Part shown: in pieces, positions 41,299 to 50,577 of the stretch | Numbering within the stretch: position 1 is the stretch's first letter | Layout of the letters: each line of letters starts with the position of its first letter | NCBI GenBank assembly: GCA_028768525.1 | Contig: CP054837.1 | Span: 5,018,001 to 5,082,000, forward strand | DNA: 64,000 nt | Direction of reading: 5' to 3' | Source: Desulfobacter sp. | GTDB taxonomy: Bacteria; Desulfobacterota; Desulfobacteria; Desulfobacterales; Desulfobacteraceae | Translations under genes and position numbers: made by a program | The notes under the pieces: model-generated | Told to the model about the DNA's origin: nothing | Database searches by the model: none | What the model saw: only the letters and a program-made list of their open reading frames with translations

Positions 41299-42222
41299 TT
41301 ATGAATTGAACAACCCCTCAACACTCAGATACCGCTCTCCTGAATCCGCAAATATCCCCACAAGGGTTTTCCCTTTGTATTCAGGCTTGTCAGCCATTTT
41401 TTTCAGGACACAGGCAACCGCCCCTGAGGTGATGCCAACCAGAATGCCGTTATCTGCAGCCAGCTGCCTGCACATGGCAAATGCCTCTTCTTCCCTGACC
41501 AGTGCGATCTCGTCAATGATCTCCCTGTCCAGGGTTTCTGGCACAAATCCCGGAGCCGTCCCCATCATGCGGTGGGGGGTGAAAACACCTTTTGAAATAA
41601 AGGGTGCGCTTTCGGGTTCAATGGCCACAAGGCGGATATCCGGATTCTGTTCCTTAAGGTATTTACCCGCCCCGCAGATCGTACCGCCGGTGCCGAGGCC
41701 TGCCACCAGGACATCGATTTCCCCTTCGGTATCTTTCCACAGTTCCGGGCCCGTGGTTTTATAATGGGCATCGGGGTTATCCATATTGATGTGCTGGCCC
41801 ACATAAAAATACTCCGGATGGGCCTTTCTGATTTCATTCATCCTGTCTTTCGCCCCTTTGGTCCCAAGGGAGGGGTCCGTCAACTCCAGTTCCGCCCCAA
41901 GGGCTTTCATCACTTTGCGCCGTTCTATGCTCTGGATGGCCGACATGCAGAGAATGATTTTATACCCTTTGAGTGCTGCGATATAGGCCAGTGCCATCCC
42001 GGTATTGCCGCTGGTCATTTCAATCAGGGTATCTCCGGGTTTGATTTTTCCCGCCTTTTCTGCCTGATTGATGATGTTGAACATGGGGCGGTCCTTTACG
42101 CTGAAAGGATTCATAAATTCACATTTGGCAAGCAGGGTTGCGTTATCTGATAATTTACCCAACTTCACAAGAGGGGTGTTGCCGATCAGATCAAGCATTG
42201 AATTGGAATAGTGCATTATCAT
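41299..42222 (-). CDS. Cysteine-synthase-family PLP enzyme
   Basis: A 307-residue fold-type II PLP enzyme. The PLP lysine is in NPFSVKDRP, the substrate loop is TSGNTGMALA, and the phosphate-binding GTGGTICGAG is intact. It resembles CysK (O-acetylserine sulfhydrylase). However, it is cotranscribed behind an amino-acid/dicarboxylate symporter under an AraC regulator rather than with cysE, so a lyase or synthase role on an imported amino acid is possible. ATG at 42222 or 42216 may be the start; AAGGAAG favours the first. Confidence 0.85.
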   Translation of the reverse strand: MIMHYSNSMLDLIGNTPLVKLGKLSDNATLLAKCEFMNPFSVKDRPMFNIINQAEKAGKIKPGDTLIEMTSGNTGMALAYIAALKGYKIILCMSAIQSIERRKVMKALGAELELTDPSLGTKGAKDRMNEIRKAHPEYFYVGQHINMDNPDAHYKTTGPELWKDTEGEIDVLVAGLGTGGTICGAGKYLKEQNPDIRLVAIEPESAPFISKGVFTPHRMMGTAPGFVPETLDREIIDEIALVREEEAFAMCRQLAADNGILVGITSGAVACVLKKMADKPEYKGKTLVGIFADSGERYLSVEGLFNS

Positions 42223-42272
42223 TCTTCCTTGTGTTAATTAAATTTTGTCTGGATTGAAAAGATGGCGAAAAT

Positions 42273-43508
42273 TTACTCCTGCCAGCATTTTGAGGTTTTC
42301 CCGTCAAATAGTTTTTCCAGCTTTGATACCAGCGTGGCACCGGCAATATCGCCGACCATATTGGTGGCGGTAATCCCCATGTCCAATATCCGGAACAGGC
42401 CGATCATCATTGCACCGGCTTCAATGGGAAGGCCGAAGGAGGACAGGAATATTGTAGTGGAAACGAAAATTCCCCCTGGAATCCCCGGACTGCCGAGGGT
42501 CAGAATCAGGCCCATAAAAGAAAACTGCAAAATGGTGCTGAATGTAATATCCAGGCCCATAATCTGGGATGCGAACACCCCCATGATACCGAACCATATG
42601 GCATTTCCGTCCATATTCATGGTGGCGCCCAGGGGAATTGAAAAATTGGTGATTTTAGCGGGAAGGCCAAGGTCCTCTTCCGTAACCCTAAGGGAGACCG
42701 GTATGGTGGCCGCACTGCTGCAGAGGGTAAACGCGGTGAGCCATACCGGTTTAACCTTCTTGATAAAAGACCAGGGGTTGAGCCTGACAAAAAAGAAGAT
42801 CACCCCGACGTATACGCAGAGCACTTGAAGGAACAAAGCGATATAGACGCTGCCGAAAAATCTGGCAAAGGGGCCGAAGATATCCGCACCGAATTTTCCG
42901 GCGGTCCAGGCCATGAGCGCGGCAATGCCATAGGGGGCCAGTTCCATCACCATCATGATAATTTTCAGCATCAGGGTTGAAAGGTCATGGAAGGCTGTTG
43001 TCAGCCTTGTTTTGGTCTCCCCGCCGATCAGTAAAATTGCGATTCCGGTAAAAATGGCGAAGAGGATCACCTGGGGAAGCGATCCACTGGCCATGGCACT
43101 GAAAATATTTCCGGGAACAAAGGAGGACATCGTATCCCAGAAGCCCGACATGGTTTGAACTTTGGCTGCTGCGGCCCCGGACTCAAGGGTGATGCCGGTC
43201 CCGGGGCTGAACAACAGCCCGATGGATGCCCCGATCAGGGCGGCGGCAAATGTGGACAACATATAATAAATCATCAATTTACCGCCTGCCTTGCCAAAAT
43301 TACGCGCATCATCCATCTGTCCGATGCCGTATACCACATTGGCAAAAACCAGAGGAACGACGGACATTTTAAGCAGTTTCATGAATAACATGCCAATGGG
43401 ATGAAGAGAGACCCCAAATTCCGGAAAACTGAACCCGATAATCAACCCGACGATCATGCCTATAAAGATTTTGTTTGCAAGCCCGATTTTCTTTTTACCC
43501 ATACCCAT
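42273..43508 (-). CDS. Sodium/proton:dicarboxylate or amino-acid symporter (DAACS/GltP family)
   Basis: A 411-residue membrane protein. The family's re-entrant serine-rich loop (LCSSAATIPVS), the NMDGNA motif and the C-terminal MGITATNMVGD segment are conserved. It imports glutamate, aspartate, C4-dicarboxylates or similar amino acids. The PLP enzyme gene follows 50 bp downstream, giving a two-gene transporter-enzyme operon. The promoter should lie in 43509-43800, where repeated AraC-type sites occur. Confidence 0.9.
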   Translation of the reverse strand: MGMGKKKIGLANKIFIGMIVGLIIGFSFPEFGVSLHPIGMLFMKLLKMSVVPLVFANVVYGIGQMDDARNFGKAGGKLMIYYMLSTFAAALIGASIGLLFSPGTGITLESGAAAAKVQTMSGFWDTMSSFVPGNIFSAMASGSLPQVILFAIFTGIAILLIGGETKTRLTTAFHDLSTLMLKIIMMVMELAPYGIAALMAWTAGKFGADIFGPFARFFGSVYIALFLQVLCVYVGVIFFFVRLNPWSFIKKVKPVWLTAFTLCSSAATIPVSLRVTEEDLGLPAKITNFSIPLGATMNMDGNAIWFGIMGVFASQIMGLDITFSTILQFSFMGLILTLGSPGIPGGIFVSTTIFLSSFGLPIEAGAMMIGLFRILDMGITATNMVGDIAGATLVSKLEKLFDGKTSKCWQE

Positions 43509-43714
43509 GACACCCTCCGTTAGCTGTTAACTGGATAGACACCTTCCCTTGCCGAATCGGGAACCAACCCGTTGTCCCGGCGCCCATCCTGAACCTGCAC
43601 GGCCGGATGGTTGACCCTGAGTCAGAAATGATGCGTTTTTCCAAGTGGTCTGCATCTGATTCCGCAAAGTAATAGGACGATACCATAAAAAAGGGTGGAA
43701 ACCTCACTCAAAAT

Positions 43715-43736
43715 ATTGGTTTTCATACAAATCATG
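43715..43736 (+). repeat. AraC-type repeat site 1
   Basis: ATTGG-TTTTCATACAAATCATG. A closely related copy lies at 43771-43793 and another at 44009-44029. They occupy the gap between the symporter operon and the divergent araC-like gene, the expected place for operator sites. Confidence 0.5.
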
Positions 43737-43770
43737 TTTAAAAATTTGGTGATATTTATTCCCTTCTTAT

Positions 43771-43793
43771 ATTGGTTTTTGATACAAATAATG
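43771..43793 (+). repeat. AraC-type repeat site 2
   Basis: ATTGG-TTTTTGATACAAATAATG, the same motif as at 43715 with one extra T, in direct orientation 56 bp further on. Confidence 0.5.
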
Positions 43794-44008
43794 GGATGGA
43801 TCATGGGGGCAGGGCGGTTCATTTGGCGAAGCAGTAGTCCGGATGGCGTTGTACGATAAATTTTTATAATTAAAGGAATCTACCGCTGTATTAATTAATT
43901 GACTTTAGGAGAATTTCCAGATTATTATGGATGAAAGATTCAGCGGGGAAATGAAATTTCATACTGAAAATATTAAATGATCATGTCAATTTTCTATTAT
44001 AATTTAGA

Positions 44009-44029
44009 TTGGATTTGATACATATCATG
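44009..44029 (+). repeat. AraC-type repeat site 3, over the araC start codon
   Basis: TTGGATTTGATACATATCATG. This third copy ends in the ATG that I take as the araC start codon (44027-44029), so a bound regulator would block its own translation start or transcription. The rest of the 43509-44008 gap shows no gene. Confidence 0.5.
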
Positions 44030-44872
44030 GTTCAAAATTCAGCCGGAGAGGATCTGGAAATTGATATTGCCCATAAAATATCAGCGGCGCAATATCCAAA
44101 ACAGGTGGAAATGGTGTCAGAACGATCTCCGCTCCGCGAAGATCAAATTATTTTCAGCTACCCTTATTATCGATTGGTATTCTGCACATCCGGTTGTGCG
44201 GAATTTAAAATTATAAGGAATAAACAGGAGGCTGACCTTGCGCTGCAAAAAGGGGCTGCAATGGTGATCAAACCCGGGGCGTTTATAAAAAGCACCAACC
44301 GGAAACCCTATGAGACATGTGGCATGCTCTTGAGAAATCAGTCCATTGATTTTTTCACCAACGACCATTTATTCCGCCACAGGCATCGATTTTTGCTGCC
44401 CATCCGAAATGTAAGAAAAGAGCTTTATATGCTTTTTGAACAATGCATCAAATTCTCAGAAAGCGATCTTCTCCTGGAACAGTATACCAGGCTGATATGG
44501 GCCCATATCGATGAAATGATAAACAAACAAAGGCGGTCAAAGGGCGCACATATAACATTCGCAAAAGCCAAATCCTATGTTAACAAACACTTTCAGCATG
44601 GAATAACCCGAAAACTTGTTGCCGCGGAACTCGGCTTAAACCAGGATTATTTAAATGCGTTATTCTGCCGGTTTTCCGGCCTCAGCTTTACCCAATATCT
44701 TCTGAAAATCAAGCTGGAGAAAGCAAGCGAGCTTCTACACGATGCGCACCTGTCCATTTCACAGGTTGCCAAGCTATCCGGTTTTAACTCAAACACATAC
44801 TTCGGGCGCCAGTTTAAAATGCATTACAAGATGACACCGTTGAATTATAGAAAAACATTGAATAGACCATAG
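44027..44872 (+). CDS. AraC-family transcriptional regulator
   Basis: The ATG at 44027 gives 281 residues; a TTG at 44009 is less likely. The N-terminal part is a cupin-like sensing domain without a recognised ligand motif. The C-terminal about 100 residues hold two HTH motifs (ITRKLVAAELGLNQDYLNALF and ISQVAKLSGFNSNTYFGRQF) and the family ending MTPLNYRK. It probably controls the divergent symporter/PLP-enzyme operon. The ribosome site is poor. Confidence 0.87.
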   Translation: MVQNSAGEDLEIDIAHKISAAQYPKQVEMVSERSPLREDQIIFSYPYYRLVFCTSGCAEFKIIRNKQEADLALQKGAAMVIKPGAFIKSTNRKPYETCGMLLRNQSIDFFTNDHLFRHRHRFLLPIRNVRKELYMLFEQCIKFSESDLLLEQYTRLIWAHIDEMINKQRRSKGAHITFAKAKSYVNKHFQHGITRKLVAAELGLNQDYLNALFCRFSGLSFTQYLLKIKLEKASELLHDAHLSISQVAKLSGFNSNTYFGRQFKMHYKMTPLNYRKTLNRP

Positions 44873-45010
44873 GCAGGATGCCATCCCCCCGCTTTTTGCG
44901 TCATACGGGTGACCTGCCGGGAAAGGGATCACCACCATTGAGAGGGTATGTTTCCATATCGCAACGTTTATCAGAAAGAGGATGATTCCATGTGGCGCCT
45001 GCCGGGGGGA

Positions 45011-46258
45011 TCAATCGTCCTTATACAGGATTTCCCGGACCGCGTCATCCAGGTTCCGGGATGAAATCTGCCGGATTTTTATCCCGGCACTGGACAGCAC
45101 GTATCCCGGCCCTTTGTGAGAGACATCTTCCTTGATCCCCACATGGGTGACTTTTTGGGCGGCCAGCCATTCCGCCACACGGAGCCCTTTTGCGGTCATG
45201 ACGTTGCAATGGGGATTCTCGATGACGGTTTTTGAATCCGTGGTCTGATTGTTCCTGTTAATATGAACCCGGGCAAAGTAAGGGGCCTCCCCGAAGTGGG
45301 GGCTGATATGACCGCTCTGGTCGGACAAGGGCAGGGCCACAATGTCATGGGTTCGGACCTTTGGCTCATAATGGATAATGATTTTCTCAATATTGGGGAT
45401 CTGGCTTGAGATCCGGTTTTCGATTGTTTCACTGATCCGATGCGCCTCTTCAAGCTCTCCGATATTTAAGGTGATGGTTGCCTGGATAAACCGATACCGT
45501 CCGGCATTGCGCCCGATAAGGGATTTGATTTCATCCACGGCCGGTTCCTGGCGGATCAGGCTGCTGATGTTATCAAGGGTGGAAAAATCGATGGATGCAT
45601 CCAGCAAAACCCTCATGCCGTCAGAGAGCAGGTCCCAGCCCGCCCTGGCAATGAAGATAATAATCAATGCGGCACCGAGCCGGTCGATGGAAATGCCCAT
45701 GACATCGATCTGCAGGTCAAAATAGCTGAACAGAACGGATACTAAAACCACGATGGATGACAGGACATCCACCTGGCGGTGCCGGCCTTCTGCAATCAGG
45801 GCCGGAGACTGGGTTCTTTTGCCGACGTGAAGGGCGTACTGGCCGAACAGAAATATGGCAAGGGTACTGGCGATCAAAAGGAAAATTGAAACAGGGGTAA
45901 TGTGCGGCGGGCTGTCGCTGGAAGAAAAAATCTGTTTGACGATTTCATACCCTGCAATGAAAATAAACAGGGAAATGGTCACCGAAGCCAGGTTTTCAAG
46001 CTTGTAAAGGCCGAGGGGAAAAGATCGGGTTTTACGCGCCGAAAGCCGGATACCGCCGTAAATAACCAGGGATGCCACTGCATCCGTTCCCGAATCAATG
46101 GCACTGGCGGTGATCGCAAGGCTGTCGGTATAAATAGCCAGGGCGGCCTTTATGACAGCCAGAACTAAATTCAGTAAAAACGCCAGGCCTGCAATCCTGA
46201 ATATCTGATGGGTATCGTCTGTTTTTTTTATGGCAGGTTCTATGGCTGCATTCTCCAA
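45011..46258 (-). CDS. Cation diffusion facilitator fused to a NifX/NafY-like domain
   Basis: A 415-residue protein. Residues about 20-215 are the six-helix CDF transporter (metal site DSLAITASAIDSGTD; second site in EGRHRQVDV). About 215-300 is its cytoplasmic metal-binding domain. The last about 110 residues, from SDQSGHISPHFGEAPYF, are a dinitrogenase iron-molybdenum-cofactor-type domain ending DDAVREIL. CDF proteins export Zn, Fe, Mn or Co; the NifX-type domain may bind an iron-sulfur or Fe-Mo species. No nitrogenase genes are nearby. Confidence 0.85.
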   Translation of the reverse strand: MENAAIEPAIKKTDDTHQIFRIAGLAFLLNLVLAVIKAALAIYTDSLAITASAIDSGTDAVASLVIYGGIRLSARKTRSFPLGLYKLENLASVTISLFIFIAGYEIVKQIFSSSDSPPHITPVSIFLLIASTLAIFLFGQYALHVGKRTQSPALIAEGRHRQVDVLSSIVVLVSVLFSYFDLQIDVMGISIDRLGAALIIIFIARAGWDLLSDGMRVLLDASIDFSTLDNISSLIRQEPAVDEIKSLIGRNAGRYRFIQATITLNIGELEEAHRISETIENRISSQIPNIEKIIIHYEPKVRTHDIVALPLSDQSGHISPHFGEAPYFARVHINRNNQTTDSKTVIENPHCNVMTAKGLRVAEWLAAQKVTHVGIKEDVSHKGPGYVLSSAGIKIRQISSRNLDDAVREILYKDD

Positions 46259-46451
46259 ACAGGTTGAATTTAATAATCATTTCATTGTTCAATTAAAAAA
46301 TCAATCGGATTGTGTAAGAATCATATCGCCGCCCCCTGGGCTTACCCATTGAGACAGGATAGAAAAAGGAGATGCCGATTGAACCGCTTTTTATTGTTTC
46401 TTGATGCGCGGGCATAACCCGGCCGCAGCGCGGGGGCGCGATTCCGTTTTA

Positions 46452-46480
46452 GCATTCCCGGTCGACCTGACCGGGAATGC
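46452..46480. other. Perfect 12-bp hairpin in the gap upstream of the CDF gene
   Basis: GCATTCCCGGTC pairs with GACCGGGAATGC around GACCT. A second imperfect stem made of A and T tracts follows (46491-46538, CGTGT...ACACG). Both lie downstream of the GMC gene on the minus strand and may act together as its terminator. The gap 46259-46557 holds no gene. Confidence 0.5.
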
Positions 46481-46557
46481 AGCTAGGCATCGTGTAAAAA
46501 AGAAACTTTTTTCGTTGATGGTTTTTTTTGTACACGTCCTAATCGTTTTTAAAATCT

Positions 46558-48180
46558 TTATGTATTTTTTTCAGGGATTTGGTCCATGATGCTTTCCGAC
46601 AGAGCCGTGATCGTCAAACTGGGATTCACTCCAAGATTGGCTGGGACCACTGATCCATCCGCCACATAAAGGTTGGGGTATCCGAAAAGTTCCCCCTTAA
46701 AGTTGACCACACCTTTTTCCGGAGACTCACCCATGCAGCATCCGCCCAAAATATGAGCTGTGGATAGTGAATTAAAAGCGGCTTCCGGTATAGAACTTAA
46801 GGGAATCCCATCCATTTTTTCTGCAAGAATGCTTGTGACTTTATTGGCAATGGGAATATAGGCCGGAGCCCTTCTTAAACCTTCAGGGACTTGAGAATTC
46901 AGGCTTTTTGCCCCCAAACGCCACCATCTGCGTTTGTAATCCAGTTCCAGGTAGTTTTCATCTGTCTGCATTACCAGTACGACCGTTGTAGATACTGCTT
47001 TACCAAAAGGCCACAGCAAGAGGGCTAAAAATTGTATGGGATGACGGAGGATATTTCCGAGATACCGTATTCCACGAGGGATTTTTCCGCCCCCACCGGT
47101 TAGCACCGTAAAAAGATTTAACAAAACATCTGACCCCTTGTTATACCGAACCATTTCGATATGGGTGGTGGCATCCGGATAAATGCCGGAGGTAATGGCA
47201 ATCTGGTCATTCCAGTCCGTATTCTTATCTTTTGATTTAACACCGAGAAGCGTTTCTGAATTTGTGCGGACGAAATTGCCCAGTTGGTCGGAAATATTCG
47301 GAAGCTGCCCGTTTTGTTTGCATTGGTTTAAAAGCTTAACAGTTCCGAGTACACTGCCGGAAAAGACGACACTTTTTGTGTGAAACATTTTTTTGGGGTG
47401 TCGAATCCCAGTTGATTTTTCAGCAAAAACATCATAGCCGTCTCCATTCGGCTGGACACCGGTAACCAGAGTTTCGGGAATAATATTCACCCCAAGGCCT
47501 TCGGCCAGATAAAGGTAATTTTTATCCAAGGTATTTTTGGCTCCTACCGGGCACCCGACCATACAAGAGCCGCAAAACGTGCAACCGGTCCGTTCCGGTC
47601 CTTTGCCGCCAAAATAGGGGTCTGGAACCGTTTTGTCCGGAGTGCCGAAAAAGATGCCTACATCATTTTTATGAAACGTGTCCGTGTCTGTTAATTCGAT
47701 ACCAACTTCACGTAAACATTTATCAGCTTGTCCGACCTGCGGGCTTTCATTGGCGCCGAGCATTTTTTTGGCCTTCTCATAAAACGGCATCATTTTGGCT
47801 TTCCAATCTCCCGGTCCCCACTCTGGTCTTTCGAAGACTTCATCCGGCGGTACCAGTAGTTGGTTGGCATAAACCAGGCTGCCGCCGCCGACACCACCGC
47901 CATGGAATATCAAGGCGTGTTTTAACTGGGTGACCATCTGATACCCATAACAACCGATGGCCGGAAGCCATAGGTTTTTCTTTATATTCCAGTTGGTTTT
48001 AGGGAAATCTTCGGTTCTCCAGCGTTTGCCTTTTTCCAACACAGCGACTTTATACCCTTTTTCCGCCAGGCGGAGTGCGGACACACTACCACCAAAACCA
48101 GAACCGATTACGATAAAATCATAACTCTCTGAACTGAGCTTATCCTGGGCTGCTTGGTTTGGCTCCACTATAACCTCCAA
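46558..48180 (-). CDS. GMC-family FAD oxidoreductase, cholesterol-oxidase-like
   Basis: A 540-residue flavoprotein. The FAD motif VIGSGFGGSVSALRLAEKG is at the N-terminus, HGGGVGGGSLVYAN is the second GMC signature, and the C-terminus has AHILGG with the catalytic His and NLYVADGSVVPANLGVNPS. A cysteine-rich segment (CTFCGSCMVGCPVGAK) could hold a cluster or be structural, as in other cholesterol-oxidase-like members. The substrate is an alcohol or sterol-like molecule. Codon use is more AT-rich than upstream genes, suggesting acquisition. Confidence 0.85.
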   Translation of the reverse strand: MEVIVEPNQAAQDKLSSESYDFIVIGSGFGGSVSALRLAEKGYKVAVLEKGKRWRTEDFPKTNWNIKKNLWLPAIGCYGYQMVTQLKHALIFHGGGVGGGSLVYANQLLVPPDEVFERPEWGPGDWKAKMMPFYEKAKKMLGANESPQVGQADKCLREVGIELTDTDTFHKNDVGIFFGTPDKTVPDPYFGGKGPERTGCTFCGSCMVGCPVGAKNTLDKNYLYLAEGLGVNIIPETLVTGVQPNGDGYDVFAEKSTGIRHPKKMFHTKSVVFSGSVLGTVKLLNQCKQNGQLPNISDQLGNFVRTNSETLLGVKSKDKNTDWNDQIAITSGIYPDATTHIEMVRYNKGSDVLLNLFTVLTGGGGKIPRGIRYLGNILRHPIQFLALLLWPFGKAVSTTVVLVMQTDENYLELDYKRRWWRLGAKSLNSQVPEGLRRAPAYIPIANKVTSILAEKMDGIPLSSIPEAAFNSLSTAHILGGCCMGESPEKGVVNFKGELFGYPNLYVADGSVVPANLGVNPSLTITALSESIMDQIPEKNT

Positions 48181-48673
48181 ATTTGAGTTGTTAGTTCGGT
48201 TTGCTTATGCCAGACTTTTTATATGATTGATCACAACCTTCCGAGATGCGTTTCTTGGCCTTCCAGTCGTCCTTTTAGAGGCTCCTGACAGTCATGGTTT
48301 TTTGCATTATTCATAGGCATTGAAAGTTTAACGATACTGATGGTATCTGATTGAAATCAGATCCTTTCACCGAGGACTCATCACCAGATAACATCGGAAC
48401 TCATTTTTCTGAGGATCTTATCCACGTTACATAAATCGACAACAAAAAACAATTATTTCAGCAAAATGAATTAAATCAAACCCCTATACTTATAAGCGGC
48501 CTCATTCTACCGTGATCCCCAACCCCAATATGGTATCCGGCCATATCTTGAACTTGTGGGCAAAAATTAAGATTCTGCCCTGTTTAATTTCCTTTTCTGA
48601 AAGAGGGAGGTGATTCTCTCGGATCTGCGGGAGGGAAAAAAAATGTATACTTTTGCCTGAGTATGTTTACTTA
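48181..48673 (-). other. Intergenic region with a possible gene remnant
   Basis: No complete gene is seen in these 493 bp. On the minus strand, 48666-48502 is an open frame of 54 codons ending in TGA (ending DTILGLGITVE) with residue use that looks coding, but it has no start codon. It may be the 3' remnant of a lost gene. The rest, including the promoter of the GMC gene, shows nothing distinctive. Confidence 0.3.
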
Positions 48674-49210
48674 TTACTCTTGTTTTCTCAATGAACCAAT
48701 CGCCCACCATGACCCGTGAATTTTAACCAACTTTGCATTAATAAGCCAGCTACGACTACCCTTACGATAAAAGACCATTTCCTTTTCACCCGGCAAGCCA
48801 ATCTGCAGTTCATTGTCAACGAATATTCCTTTTAATCTATAAACAGTGGGCTCTATTTTTTTTCTCTCAGAGGCTATAGCATAGACCACATTTGCAACAT
48901 AAATGTCTCCATCTTTCTTGATTTCTTCAACAGCTAATTTCATGTCAAGGCCACCCCTTCTCCCAAGGCTCCCATGCCAACTACCTGAAAACATTTTAAT
49001 TCTCTCAGGGGTAGTAGAAGATGGCGCTATGATTTTTATATCTTGCGGTAATTTAGCATGCAGCGAACTTTCTAATGGCTTGGGATATAACTCCCAAGGT
49101 GGCCATTCTGTTAAATATCTGTTTTTAAGGCAGCCAGCTGTCGTAAAAAACAATAATATGGAGACAAGAAAAATTGGAATCATTTTTTTATAGCTAATGG
49201 CACCATTCAT
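48674..49210 (-). CDS. Putative lipoprotein, 178 residues
   Basis: A signal peptide (IPIFLVSILLFFTTAGC) ends in the lipobox TAGC, so the protein is predicted to be lipid-anchored after cleavage near residue 27. The mature part is beta-rich (MFSGSWHGSLGRRGGLDMKLAVEE, YRLKGIFVDNELQIGL) with no recognised domain. GGGAGGA precedes the ATG. AT-rich composition and neighbouring small envelope proteins suggest an accessory region. Confidence 0.7.
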   Translation of the reverse strand: MNGAISYKKMIPIFLVSILLFFTTAGCLKNRYLTEWPPWELYPKPLESSLHAKLPQDIKIIAPSSTTPERIKMFSGSWHGSLGRRGGLDMKLAVEEIKKDGDIYVANVVYAIASERKKIEPTVYRLKGIFVDNELQIGLPGEKEMVFYRKGSRSWLINAKLVKIHGSWWAIGSLRKQE

Positions 49211-49320
49211 TGGTTGATCCTCCCTATTGCCAAAAAAGGTTTTACAAACTAGAACTTGCTAACAGGGGATTGTACAGATCAATATAAAACGGAGTGTGTG
49301 AAGAATATCTGAAGTCAACG

Positions 49321-49575
49321 TTATTGGAGATATAATTCTTGAATCATAACAAATACCAAACCACCAAAGAAAACAACCATTACAAGTCCAATCCAGACAA
49401 GATTTAACCTATTTAGAAAATGGCTTCCAAGATTAAAGGGATAGCCTAATTTCCCCTCATTAATAATACTATTTCCTGCTTTCCTGAATACGATTAGATA
49501 TATAAAAAAAACACCAATCGCCAGGCCCAATGCGCCCAATATAGATAAAATGATAAAGAACATGATTGAATCCAT
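49321..49575 (-). CDS. Small membrane protein, 84 residues
   Basis: Two hydrophobic helices (residues about 4-29 and 57-78) joined by a charged loop (RKAGNSIINEGKLGYP). No family recognised. An AGGA site lies nine bases upstream of the ATG. The left boundary repeat of the integrative element begins 18 bp upstream of the start, so insertion has replaced the native upstream region of this gene. Confidence 0.6.
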   Translation of the reverse strand: MDSIMFFIILSILGALGLAIGVFFIYLIVFRKAGNSIINEGKLGYPFNLGSHFLNRLNLVWIGLVMVVFFGGLVFVMIQELYLQ

Positions 49576-49592
49576 AATAGTCCTATAATCAA

Positions 49593-49608
49593 GTTAATTG
49601 GAGATTAT
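49593..49608 (+). repeat. Candidate attachment site, left
   Basis: GTTAATTGGAGATTAT, identical to 58491-58506. It lies in the 5' region of the 84-residue membrane protein gene. The following 49609-50020 contains only the GCACTATG/GCGCATAGTG pair and no gene. Confidence 0.6.
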
Positions 49609-50020
49609 TGTAATTAAGTTTCGGGTCAAGCTTCAATAAATAATGAAATCAATTAGTTATATAGGTATTTTTGTGCTATAATGCCAAAAACACTTTAACT
49701 GCACTATGTCAGCACTAAAAATACATCTGCTTTTCAACTGTAGCGCATAGTGCGTTTCTGATCATTTAGCGAATCTATTCCGCTTGATTAAAACTCCAAT
49801 ATCGTTGCATTGCAATAATTCATTCCTCACTATCCTTTAAAACAGCACACAGAGCAACAGTTTAATTGCGGTTGTGACAATTTGCCATCTAACATCTTAA
49901 ATTAATAGATTTTTTTCTCTTGATTTAAAATTATTACTAATGTATGTATCATTACTAAAAAGGCTTAATATGTTAAAGTAATGAATTCTATAAAATATAT
50001 AAATTGCGGAGAATTTAAAA

Positions 50021-50557
50021 ATGACTGTAACGGTAGACAGAGGACAAACAACGGTAAACGTGGAAAGCATTCAAGCACAAGGCCAAACTCAGAACGCCAA
50101 AGCTATTGCTATGGAGAACTTGGATAAGCAAAGACAGGATTCAAAGGTCAGTGACGGCATGAATGTCAAAGAAAGCAAAGGCGCTATTGCACAAAATCAG
50201 GAAAGACAATCCAAAATCAAAGCCAATAAAGCTTCAGCTTTACACGCTCAAATAGTCAGTGCCATTGAAGGGGCTAACCTTGAGGCCACAACTGAACTCA
50301 TTGAAGAAACCAAGAAGCGTTTTTTCTGCAATAGCAAAATGGAAATTCGCCCTAAATCTATTTACAAGACAATTTCTGATTTCCTGAATAGCTTCAGCCA
50401 CAACAAAGCAAAACCCAAACCTGTCCAGACCCTAGAACAACGGGTTGAAAACCGCACTCAGGAAAAAGAAATGGCATTTGAGGAAATGATATATTTCAGT
50501 CGTTGCGGGGATCATGATGGATATTTGAAAGCAAGAAAGGCATGGGCCGCCCTTTAA
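50021..50557 (+). CDS. Hypothetical protein of the integrative element, 178 residues
   Basis: A hydrophilic, Gln/Lys-rich protein with a likely disordered N-terminal half (TVNVESIQAQGQTQNAKA) and helical C-terminal half (TLEQRVENRTQEKEMAFEEM). No domain is recognised. GGAG lies nine bases upstream of the ATG. It is 20 bp upstream of the DUF5681-like gene on the same strand and probably cotranscribed. Confidence 0.6.
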   Translation: MTVTVDRGQTTVNVESIQAQGQTQNAKAIAMENLDKQRQDSKVSDGMNVKESKGAIAQNQERQSKIKANKASALHAQIVSAIEGANLEATTELIEETKKRFFCNSKMEIRPKSIYKTISDFLNSFSHNKAKPKPVQTLEQRVENRTQEKEMAFEEMIYFSRCGDHDGYLKARKAWAAL

Positions 50558-50577
50558 TTGAAATGGAGTAAAGTAAA

